Origin: CF-72 sp051006215
Lineage (GTDB): Bacteria > Chloroflexota > UBA6077 > CF-72
Direction of reading: 5' to 3'
DNA: 7,491 bases
Assembly (NCBI GenBank): GCA_051006215.1
Contig: JBPCIO010000280.1
Coordinates: forward strand, 1 to 7,491
This document shows, in pieces, positions 1 to 5,444 of this stretch. A program made the translations under genes and the position numbers. Below the pieces are notes generated by a model. The model was not told the DNA's origin and ran no database searches. It worked only from the letters and a program-made list of their open reading frames with translations. Every line of letters starts with the position of its first letter. The first letter of the stretch is position 1.

Positions 1-425
1 GTGGCCCGCGAGTAGTGTCGCGTGGCATCGTCCGCAAAGCCAAGCAGTGGACAGGTGCCTGATTCGGCGATGGCAGGCGGCGCTTCACCTGTTTCGCCAG
101 TTTCGACGGGGACCTCACCGCGCGCGAGCCGGCTCAGGTGTTGCTGCAACTCGCTGCCCCCGAGGTCCAACGTCCGTTCGTCCGCGGTCACGCCTTCGGC
201 GAACATGAACTCGCCCCCGGCTAGCTCGCTCGCACAGGCTGCCAGAGCTCTGAGACCGCGCTGGTCGTCGTAGCGGGCGGCTACCAGTCGCCCATCTTCG
301 AATCCAAGCGCACCTCGGCAGGCGCCCTGGCTCAACTCCAGACTGCCAGTGCGATGCAGCTCGGCAATCAGCTGCACCAGCGCCGGCAGGCCAACACGGC
401 CGAGCGAACCCTTCAGCTCAACCAT
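1..425 (-). CDS. DUF4388 (PATAN-type) domain protein with C-terminal cysteine module, partial (3' end off the left edge)
   Basis: The reverse strand is open from an ATG at 425 to the window edge, giving 141 complete codons with no stop. Residues 1-80 show the DUF4388 pattern: an M-x-L-K-G-S-L opening, hydrophobic LPALVQLIAEL, HRTGSLEL (about 25-32), a G-x-L-x-F-x-D-G-x-L-V-A-A strand pair (about 38-50), a GLRALA helix and a final GGEFMFAEG. In characterised relatives this fold is a protein-interaction or sensory module in signalling proteins. An acidic, low-complexity linker follows (about 104-122), then CPLLGFADD at 125-133. C-P-x-L-G-x2-D-D resembles the start of a cysteine module I recall from Chloroflexota proteins, where it is followed by a P-x3-H-R-C element; that part would lie outside the window. 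The ATG is chosen because the domain consensus begins there, although no clear Shine-Dalgarno precedes it and in-frame GTG (440) and TTG (431) codons lie upstream. Overlapping plus-strand ORFs are Ser/Arg/Pro-rich shadows. Family call is good; cellular role unknown. Confidence 0.82.
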   Translation of the reverse strand, partial: MVELKGSLGRVGLPALVQLIAELHRTGSLELSQGACRGALGFEDGRLVAARYDDQRGLRALAACASELAGGEFMFAEGVTADERTLDLGGSELQQHLSRLARGEVPVETGETGEAPPAIAESGTCPLLGFADDATRHYSRA

Positions 426-510
426 GTTCAATGTTGCCGGCACGCCGTTGGACAGCGCGAAGAAGCGGCACCGTGGCCGTCAGGGTAGCGAAACCGCGTT
501 GAGCGGCTCG

Positions 511-530
511 CCCGGGGGATTGGTCCCGGG
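511..530. repeat. short inverted repeat, CCCGGG arms
   Basis: CCCGGG at 511-516 and again at 525-530, separated by 8 bases, can form a 6-bp GC hairpin. No U-tract follows on either strand, so it is a poor intrinsic terminator. It lies in the gap (426-576) between the DUF4388 gene and the 87-aa ORF, where I see no other clear signal. Confidence 0.3.
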
Positions 531-576
531 TTGAGAATTGGTTGAAGGCGACCGAGCCGAGTCCTTGCGTGGCGCT

Positions 577-840
577 TCAGCAGGACGAGGTCCGGGCACC
601 CCGGTCCATGAAGCGACAGGTCAGGCAGTCGGGGAAGTTGCGTCGGATGTACGCCCCCACACGCGCGCTATCCTCGAGTCCTTCGCGGGCGAATTCCTGG
701 ACGTGGTCGCAGCGTTCGTACGTCAGTCGCCAACAAGCACCCAGTCGCGTGACTTCGCCAATATTCTGGACTCGCAGCCGGGGTGACAGTACGTACGGAC
801 TCGAGGCCGCACTGAGGGTGTCTTCGTGGTTAGGTCGCAT
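577..840 (-). CDS. uncertain small cysteine-rich hypothetical protein (87 aa)
   Basis: This 87-codon ORF starts at an ATG that follows an in-frame TGA by one codon, so this is its only ATG start. It has Cys at 36, 44, 72, 75 and 87. A CxxC at 72-75 and a C-x7-C at 36-44 with His46 could bind a metal, but no family is recognised. Third codon positions are clearly richer in G/C than second positions when counted by eye, and this frame fits coding better than the competing plus-strand frames over the same bases. Against it: there is no convincing Shine-Dalgarno, and the region is otherwise poor in coding signal. If it is not a gene, 426-971 is a 546-base stretch without a supported gene. Confidence 0.35.
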   Translation of the reverse strand: MRPNHEDTLSAASSPYVLSPRLRVQNIGEVTRLGACWRLTYERCDHVQEFAREGLEDSARVGAYIRRNFPDCLTCRFMDRGARTSSC

Positions 841-971
841 AACTCACTGCAATATCGGGCCAGAAGGACCAGTGCAGGTTGAGCCGCGGTGCGCACACGG
901 TAAATGGTCGCCTCAGGTCTTGGCACTGAACGGCTCTCACGCTCAGCGGCCCGCACGCACCTAGGCCGGTC

Positions 972-1310
972 TCAGCCGGGCGGGGTGGGCTCAATTCGAG
1001 CCATGATCCGCTGCCGCAGGGCGGACAAGCGGCTTGGGCTGGGCTGTCCAGCCAAGCGGCGCCGCAGCGCGTGGCCCAGGGCCAGCAGTTCCTCCAGTTC
1101 GAACCGCAGCCGCTCAGGGGCGGTCTGAACAATCGCAACCGACGCCCCGGGCGCCCCGCGCTCCGCGCTCAGAGACGCGTCCAGCAGGTCAGCCAGCTGG
1201 TCGTCGGGTGCCTCGACCACAGGCTCCGGTTGGGCCGACGCTGCGAGCGCTGCTGTCAACGCCGGCACCAACTCAGCCTGGTTGTCTCGGTCTTGTTGGA
1301 GCGGTTGCAT
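972..1310 (-). CDS. small Ala/Leu-rich hypothetical protein, weakly DUF5667/anti-sigma-like (112 aa)
   Basis: The ORF runs from ATG at 1310 to TGA at 972 with strong G/C bias at third codon positions, supporting it over the overlapping ORFs on both strands. The protein is soluble, with no signal peptide or membrane segment. Residues 1-35 are Ala/Gln/Pro-rich. Residues 37-49 form an acidic Leu-rich helix (DDQLADLLDASLS). Residues 62-87 form a second helix (P-E-R-L-R-F-E-L-E-E-L-L-A-L-G-H-A-L-R-R-R-L). A short Pro/Ser stretch and a basic helix (94-105) close the protein. The order 'L-x2-L-L-D-x-S-L ... P-x-x-L-x-x-E-L-x-x-L-L-x-L-x-x-x-L-R ... P-x-P-x-R-x-x-x-L-R' recalls the N-terminal part of DUF5667 and related ECF-anti-sigma-associated proteins common in Chloroflexota, but the membrane and periplasmic parts are missing and no sigma factor gene is adjacent. 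The resemblance is an inference; treat the function as unknown. Confidence 0.62.
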   Translation of the reverse strand: MQPLQQDRDNQAELVPALTAALAASAQPEPVVEAPDDQLADLLDASLSAERGAPGASVAIVQTAPERLRFELEELLALGHALRRRLAGQPSPSRLSALRQRIMARIEPTPPG

Positions 1311-1350
1311 GGGTAGACTGCCTACGATTCAACTTCACAGATGGTGCGGC

Positions 1351-1370
1351 AATTGGCTCAATTTGGCTCA
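1351..1370. repeat. tandem 10-base imperfect direct repeat
   Basis: AATTGGCTCA (1351-1360) is followed immediately by ATTTGGCTCA (1361-1370), 9 of 10 bases identical. It lies 41 bases upstream of the start of the 112-aa gene. Roughly one helical turn per unit makes a protein-binding site possible, but no known operator is matched. Confidence 0.4.
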
Positions 1371-1374
1371 ACCA

Positions 1375-1393
1375 GGCACGCGCCGAGCGCGCC
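1375..1393 (-). other. stem-loop in the intergenic RNA downstream of the membrane protein gene
   Basis: Read on the minus strand, GGCGCGC (1393-1387) and GCGTGCC (1381-1375) pair over 7 bp with one G-U wobble around a TCGGC loop. The next bases are TGGTTGAGCC, so there is no U-tract and it is not a canonical intrinsic terminator. It could be a transcript-end or processing structure after the membrane protein gene, or part of the leader of the 112-aa gene. Confidence 0.4.
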
Positions 1394-1395
1394 TG

Positions 1396-1410
1396 CTCGT
1401 TAGTAACGAG
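1396..1410. promoter_or_regulatory. 15-base perfect dyad, operator-like
   Basis: CTCGTTA-G-TAACGAG has perfect 7-base arms around one central base. As DNA it looks like a dimeric regulator site; as RNA it would fold only as a 6-bp stem with a 3-base loop. The half-site AGTAACG (1402-1408) recurs as AGTAACG at 1413-1419, one helical turn (11 bases) away. It stands 86 bases upstream of the 112-aa gene start. No regulator family is assigned. Confidence 0.4.
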
Positions 1411-1487
1411 GAAGTAACGGGCCATGTTTCACTGACCCGGCGCTCGACGAGCCAACGGGTGCAGCAGCTGTGCCGAGCCGCCACGTT

Positions 1488-2336
1488 TCACGAAGGACCG
1501 GCGGAAGCGGGTCGATCTATTCTGAGTAAGCCGCCTGGCGAACTGCTGAGGAGAAAGCCGGTCAGGATGCACACCAGACCGACCAGCTCGCCCAGAAAGA
1601 AGATGGACGTGATGCCGTAGCGCGTCAGGCCACTGGCCAGACTGGGCACAAACGCCCCTGCGGCGATGAACACGTTGGCCGCAACTCGCTTCGGGAGTGC
1701 GCGAGTGCGCCAGAAGTGCAGCGCGCTCAGGGCCGCGCCCGACACGAGCACGAGCGCGCCGGCAATGTTAAACGGAGGGGTCAGGGCGCGAATGTCGGCA
1801 TCGAACGCCTGGCCACTGACGACCTGGTCCGGGCTGCTTGGGATCAGGCTGGGATCGACAGTTGCGTTCAGCACTTGAACCGCAGCCAATATCGATCCAA
1901 CAACCAGGACAGCAAGCGCGGCGTGGGCGAACCAGCCTGGCTTCCACGTCAGCACGCCCGTGAGCAAGCCGGCCGAAGCCAGTGCGAGCAGTCCGATCAT
2001 GGTGTGGCGGCCAGCGAGGGCGGGGGCGCACGACGCGAGTAACCAGACCACCGTCAACGATCCGAATGCGGGTTGGCGGTGCACGTACAGACTGCCTGCG
2101 CCCAGGAAAGCCGCCACGCCAATCGCACCGGTCAGATACCACGTGCGGTACAGACCGACTGTCCAACCCTGGGCGCCGCCCAGCGCTTCGGTGCCAGCGG
2201 CGATCGCATACCACACCAGGCCCAGGCCCCAGACCAGGTGATATGCCTGCCGGCGGCCCAGGAATCGCCGCAGCAAGATACCCGCGAAGCCGAAGCCAAG
2301 CAGACTGGTCAACATGGGCAGAAGCACGTTCAACAT
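1488..2336 (-). CDS. polytopic membrane protein of unknown function (282 aa)
   Basis: The protein is strongly hydrophobic with about nine predicted membrane helices. Counting from the TTG one codon upstream (2339), they lie near residues 4-24, 34-52, 66-85, 93-109, 113-131, 137-158, 190-208, 219-237 and 243-264. A roughly 30-residue polar loop (159-189, SPDQVVSGQAFDADIR region) separates helices 6 and 7. A basic L-R-R-F-L-G-R-R loop follows helix 1, placing that side in the cytoplasm by the positive-inside rule. The motif Y-R-T-W-Y-L-T-G-A-I-G-V-A-A-F-L-G-x-G-S-L-Y (64-85) resembles uncharacterised membrane proteins of Chloroflexota and Actinomycetota, but I cannot name a family. No transporter, protease or redox motif is visible. 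I take the ATG at 2336 over the adjacent TTG; a weak GGCGG lies upstream. It is divergent from the 152-aa gene and probably shares a promoter region with it. Confidence 0.8.
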   Translation of the reverse strand: MLNVLLPMLTSLLGFGFAGILLRRFLGRRQAYHLVWGLGLVWYAIAAGTEALGGAQGWTVGLYRTWYLTGAIGVAAFLGAGSLYVHRQPAFGSLTVVWLLASCAPALAGRHTMIGLLALASAGLLTGVLTWKPGWFAHAALAVLVVGSILAAVQVLNATVDPSLIPSSPDQVVSGQAFDADIRALTPPFNIAGALVLVSGAALSALHFWRTRALPKRVAANVFIAAGAFVPSLASGLTRYGITSIFFLGELVGLVCILTGFLLSSSPGGLLRIDRPASAGPS

Positions 2337-2359
2337 CAAGCCGCCAACACGTACCAGGT

Positions 2360-2366
2360 TAGTATC
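2360..2366. promoter_or_regulatory. candidate shared -10 element for divergent transcription
   Basis: The sequence TAGTATC reads TAGTAT on the plus strand (2360-2365) and GATACT on the minus strand (2366-2361); each matches TATAAT at four of six bases. On the plus strand, +1 seven bases after the box would fall at 2372, exactly on the GTG of the 152-aa gene, a leaderless arrangement. On the minus strand the leader to the ATG at 2336 would be about 18 bases. A TTGAGA -35-like hexamer sits 19 bases away (2391-2386, minus strand), inside the start of the opposite gene. The plus-strand -35 is poor. Confidence 0.42.
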
Positions 2367-2371
2367 GGACG

Positions 2372-2830
2372 GTGCGCGTGATGGCTCTCAACTGGCTACT
2401 CCTGGCGCTGATCGGAGCGAACATTGCCGGGATGCAGCTCCTGGACCGGAGCGGGACGGCGGTCGAAGCCAGTGTGCGGCGCTATGCGACGGCCGTTTCG
2501 AACGCGGATCTCGACGCGGCCATGGCCGAGATTGCCCCCGCGCGGCGGGCGCAGTGGACGGACTGGGTGCATGGCCAACTCGGCAATGTGTACGACCTCA
2601 GGGGTATAGCCGTGCGGTCGCCATCGGTTGTGCAGCGCATGCTCAACAACTCCCGAAGCGGCCCGTTCGAAGTGACCGCCGTGATGGACGTAAACCGCGA
2701 CACACCCGACGAGTTCTACCAGCCCACGGTGCATGTGTCAGTCGAGCAAGTCGACGGCCGGTGGTATCTCGCCAAACCGCTGCTCGGAAATGAGAAGGAC
2801 TGCCTCACATCTCTGAGTTGCGACCCCTGA
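2372..2830 (+). CDS. N-terminally anchored, NTF2-like-looking extracytoplasmic protein (152 aa)
   Basis: Residues 5-24 form one hydrophobic segment (A-L-N-W-L-L-L-A-L-I-G-A-N-I-A-G-M-Q-L-L) with no lipobox or obvious signal peptidase site, so a membrane anchor is likely. The rest looks like a small alpha+beta fold: a helix with VRRYATAVSNADLDAAMAEI (about 35-54), then alternating strands ending in V-H-V-S-V-E-Q-V-D-G-R-W-Y-L-A-K (about 120-135). The 'Y-x-x-A-x-x-x-x-D-x-x-x-x' helix plus a terminal 'V-x-x-x-D-G-x-W-Y-L' strand is typical of NTF2-like or DUF4878-type domains, which often bind small ligands or act as immunity or secretion accessories. No catalytic residues are identifiable. Cys144 and Cys150 near the end could form a disulfide. 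Start choice: the GTG at 2372 sits at the predicted transcription start; the ATG at 2381 is the alternative. The 3' end overlaps the 3' end of der by 26 bases on the opposite strand. Confidence 0.7.
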   Translation: MRVMALNWLLLALIGANIAGMQLLDRSGTAVEASVRRYATAVSNADLDAAMAEIAPARRAQWTDWVHGQLGNVYDLRGIAVRSPSVVQRMLNNSRSGPFEVTAVMDVNRDTPDEFYQPTVHVSVEQVDGRWYLAKPLLGNEKDCLTSLSCDP

Positions 2831-4124
2831 ACTCGATGCGTACGGGCGTTCCGTCGAACCCAAAGTGCTCGCGCAAGGTGTTGTCGAGGTAGCGCACGTA
2901 ACTGAAGTGCACCAGTCGTGGATCGTTGCAGAAGCAGGTGAACCGAGGCGGCGACGTACCAGTCTGGGCGCTGTAATAGATTTTCAAGCTGCGCCCACGG
3001 TCATTCAGGGGATGCGCCTCGACAGCATTGCGGATAACGGTGTTGAGCTGAGGCGTCGGAATGCGCTTGGTGCGTTCGGCCTGGATAGCCAGCGCCTGTG
3101 ACACGACACGGTCGACCCGCTGGCCGGTGCGGGCAGACAGGTACAGCACGGGGGCCCAGTCGGCGAACTTCAAGTCGCGGCGCAACACCTGGGTGTACTC
3201 CTGTTGAGCACGCGGGTGTTTTTCCACCAGGTCCCACTTGTTCACGGCGACGATGAGGCCTTTGGCGGCCTCGTCGACATAGCCAGCGACATGCGCGTCC
3301 TGGGCCAGCAATCCTTCGGTAGCGTCGATGAGCAGGACGGCCACGTCGGCACGCTCGATTGCGCGTACCGCGCGCAGGACACTGAACTTCTCGACACCGG
3401 GCTGGATGCGACCTCGACGCCGGATGCCAGCTGTGTCGATCAAAAGAATGTTCTGACCGTCGCGTACGATGGGTGTGTCGATGGCATCGCGGGTGGTGCC
3501 AGCCTCGTCGCGGACGATCGAGCGGCGGCTGCCAACCATGGTGTTTATCAGGCTCGACTTGCCCACATTCGGGTGGCCGACGATAGCGATCGATACTGTC
3601 GGTGGTACTTCTTCTGAGAGCGGCGTCTTCGGAAACCAGTCGACGATCGCGTCCAGTAAGTCGCCCGTGCCCTCGCCATGCAACGCGGAGATGATGATCG
3701 GCTCGCCGAAGCCGAGCGGCGAGAACTCGGCCATGGCGTCCATCTGCCGGCGCTGGTTCTCGGCCTTGTTCGCGGTCAGGATGACCGGCTTTTTTGAGGG
3801 CCGCAGCTTGTCGGCCACCTCGTCGTCAGCCGCCGTGAGCCCAGTCGAGGCGTCGACAACCCAAACGATGATGTCGGCCTGACGCATCGCCTCCTCGGCC
3901 TGGAGCCGGATGTCGGCCAGCAAATCGCCTTCGCCCGTGTCCAGGCCGATGCCCCCGGTATCGATGACGGTGAACCCACGCTCGCGCCACTCGGTCGTCC
4001 CATACAGGCGGTCGCGCGTCGTGCCGGGCTGCTCGTGCACGACGGCGCGGTGCTCACCGATCAGCCGGTTGAACAGGGTCGACTTGCCTACGTTGGGTCG
4101 ACCGACCAGCGCAACAATTGGCAT
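2805..4124 (-). CDS. der: ribosome biogenesis GTPase Der (EngA), tandem G domains
   Basis: Der is a cytoplasmic, essential double GTPase that assists maturation of the 50S ribosomal subunit. At 439 residues it has the usual length. G domain 1 has G1 GRPNVGKS (8-15), G2 Thr at 35-36 in PGTTRDR, G3 DTGG (55-58) and G5 SALHG (146-150). G domain 2 has G1 GHPNVGKS (183-190), AGTTRD (208-213), G3 DTAG (230-233), G4 NKWD (295-298) and G5 SARTG. A C-terminal KH-like domain follows from about 350, with the expected HPLNDRGRSLKIYYSAQ and FGFDGTPVRI elements. The G4 of domain 1 is NKAE (119-122) instead of NKxD, an unusual substitution in the guanine-specificity residue. The ATG at 4124 starts directly at the conserved MPIVALVG, 7 bases after the cdaR stop, so it is the last gene of the argF-cdaA-cdaR-der run. 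Confidence 0.97.
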   Translation of the reverse strand: MPIVALVGRPNVGKSTLFNRLIGEHRAVVHEQPGTTRDRLYGTTEWRERGFTVIDTGGIGLDTGEGDLLADIRLQAEEAMRQADIIVWVVDASTGLTAADDEVADKLRPSKKPVILTANKAENQRRQMDAMAEFSPLGFGEPIIISALHGEGTGDLLDAIVDWFPKTPLSEEVPPTVSIAIVGHPNVGKSSLINTMVGSRRSIVRDEAGTTRDAIDTPIVRDGQNILLIDTAGIRRRGRIQPGVEKFSVLRAVRAIERADVAVLLIDATEGLLAQDAHVAGYVDEAAKGLIVAVNKWDLVEKHPRAQQEYTQVLRRDLKFADWAPVLYLSARTGQRVDRVVSQALAIQAERTKRIPTPQLNTVIRNAVEAHPLNDRGRSLKIYYSAQTGTSPPRFTCFCNDPRLVHFSYVRYLDNTLREHFGFDGTPVRIEFRGRNSEM

Positions 4125-4131
4125 CGGCGAT

Positions 4132-5418
4132 CTAGCCGCCAGTCGGGGACGCGGCTGGCGACGGCGAAGGAGATGGTGCAGGCGTAGGCGTCGGCGGGGG
4201 CGGCACGTTCTGCAGCTCGACCTGGACCTGCTTGGGCTGGAAATCGCCCAGCGTCAGGCCAGCGGGCACTTGCTGCACTTTCACGTCGATGGCGTAATTG
4301 CCGGACCCTTTGCCAGCCACGTCCAGGGTGACCTTGAAGTCGTTCGGGTTCGCGAGCAACGAGGACAACACCGGCGCGGGGCCCGAGATCGTCACCGACA
4401 CCTGGTTCGGGGGACGTACAAGCCGGACTCCGCCCGAGAGATTGATCACTGCTGGCGGTACCTGAACCGTCTGAGTCACCTCGAGGGCGGTCACGCGGAC
4501 CGTGACCGTCACCGTCTGACCAGTCTGAAGCAGAAGGGTGCCCTGGGTGGGCGCCAGCGCTACCTTGCGCACTACGGTCGTCGATATCCCGTTGATGTCT
4601 ATGGGCGCGGTATCGACGAAGTTCTTGCCTTCCAATGCCGCTGCATCGCCTGCCAGCGTAGTCGTCGGCGGATTCACCTCGAGCGGCTGGAGCGTATAGC
4701 CCGCGGCTGGCTGACCTTGGGGCACGGGCCGAATGCCGACCTCCTTGTACTGGGTCTGCTGGGCGATAGGAACCTGAACGCTCACGGAGGGTGGGGTGAC
4801 GCGCAGGCCGGGGTCCCTGAGATCATTTCCGCGATCGTCGAGGATGCGCGGCGTGTAGATACCGTTGACTGAGACGGTAACCGCGGCGCTCACGTCGACG
4901 ACCGCCTCGGTTGCGCGACTGACCAGGCTGGCCGCCCCGGCCACCTTGATTTGGCCCGGGTCCACTGTCGACTGTCCTGGCTGATAGCCAGACGGTACCT
5001 GCCCGGTCAGGTTGACCCGGACCGGGAGTGCCTGCTCGCGAATTTCCTCGAGCTGGAGCCGAACATTAGCCTGGTCAGGCGCCAGGCCGCTGGCGTCGGG
5101 ATCGGTCGAAGTGACAGAAACAGGCAGGTTGTCGTTGTCGCCGGCGTGACCTCCGCTGGCGTCGACTTGAACGGCGAAGCTGCCGGGTCCGAGGCGATTG
5201 AACACGTTCTGCGTCGAGCGGACCCACAGACGGATGCCCGGCGGCGGAGTCGTGATCACCAGGCCGGTTGGCACGTTGACGACTTGCACTGGCACGGGAA
5301 ACGGAGTTTGGCGTACATCGGCGGGGTTCGTTTCGTTGAGCGCCACGAAGTACAGCAACACCGCCAGGCCGACGGCGAAGAGGGCACGGCCCGGGTCAAC
5401 GCGGAATGGCAACCGCAT
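4132..5418 (-). CDS. cdaR: CdaR-like YbbR-domain protein, partner of the diadenylate cyclase
   Basis: In Firmicutes, CdaR is a membrane-anchored YbbR-repeat protein that binds CdaA and modulates c-di-AMP synthesis. Here a short basic N-terminus (MRLPFRVDPGR) leads into one membrane helix (about 12-29), followed by an extracytoplasmic region of about four beta-rich YbbR-type repeats. Each repeat shows a V-x-V-x-V strand and a 'P-x-x-V-x-V-x-G' turn (for example PGQIKVAGAASLV near 150 and PNQVSVTISGPAPVL near 340). The last 23 residues (406-428) are Pro/Thr/Ser/Ala repeats, a likely flexible extension toward the cell wall or periplasm. At 428 aa it is in the normal family range. It follows cdaA by 26 bases and precedes der by 7. 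No clear Shine-Dalgarno is visible, but the ATG gives a sensible N-in anchor. The YbbR assignment rests on this pattern and on adjacency to cdaA. Confidence 0.9.
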   Translation of the reverse strand: MRLPFRVDPGRALFAVGLAVLLYFVALNETNPADVRQTPFPVPVQVVNVPTGLVITTPPPGIRLWVRSTQNVFNRLGPGSFAVQVDASGGHAGDNDNLPVSVTSTDPDASGLAPDQANVRLQLEEIREQALPVRVNLTGQVPSGYQPGQSTVDPGQIKVAGAASLVSRATEAVVDVSAAVTVSVNGIYTPRILDDRGNDLRDPGLRVTPPSVSVQVPIAQQTQYKEVGIRPVPQGQPAAGYTLQPLEVNPPTTTLAGDAAALEGKNFVDTAPIDINGISTTVVRKVALAPTQGTLLLQTGQTVTVTVRVTALEVTQTVQVPPAVINLSGGVRLVRPPNQVSVTISGPAPVLSSLLANPNDFKVTLDVAGKGSGNYAIDVKVQQVPAGLTLGDFQPKQVQVELQNVPPPPTPTPAPSPSPSPAASPTGG

Positions 5419-5444
5419 CGTTCAGCAGCAGTGCAGGTCGCGAC

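Noticed and set aside
511..530. CCCGGG hairpin as an intrinsic terminator
   Set aside because: Only 6 bp with an 8-base loop and no U-tract on either strand; recorded as a repeat only.
22..534. Plus-strand ORFs of 83 and 61 aa
   Set aside because: They are opposite-strand shadows of the DUF4388 gene and its upstream region, with typical Ser/Arg/Pro bias.
542..964. 140-aa plus-strand ORF starting with TTG
   Set aside because: Ser/Arg/Pro-rich composition, no recognisable motif, no start signal; it is antisense to better coding frames on the minus strand.
989..1003. GGCTCAATTCGAGCC, tRNA T-arm-like hairpin
   Set aside because: The loop is 5 bases, not 7, no acceptor, anticodon or D arm surrounds it, and it lies inside the 112-aa coding sequence.
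830..1138. 102-aa minus-strand ORF overlapping the 112-aa gene
   Set aside because: Cys/Trp/Pro-rich shadow-like sequence in another frame of the better-supported 112-aa gene; its unshared tail (830-971) has no motif.
1313..1325. GTAG-N5-CTAC palindrome just upstream of the 112-aa gene
   Set aside because: Four-base arms are expected by chance at this frequency.
3910..4872. 320-aa plus-strand ORF across der and cdaR
   Set aside because: Long only because GC-rich minus-strand genes lack stops in this frame; the protein is Arg/His-rich with no domain, and der and cdaR are certain.
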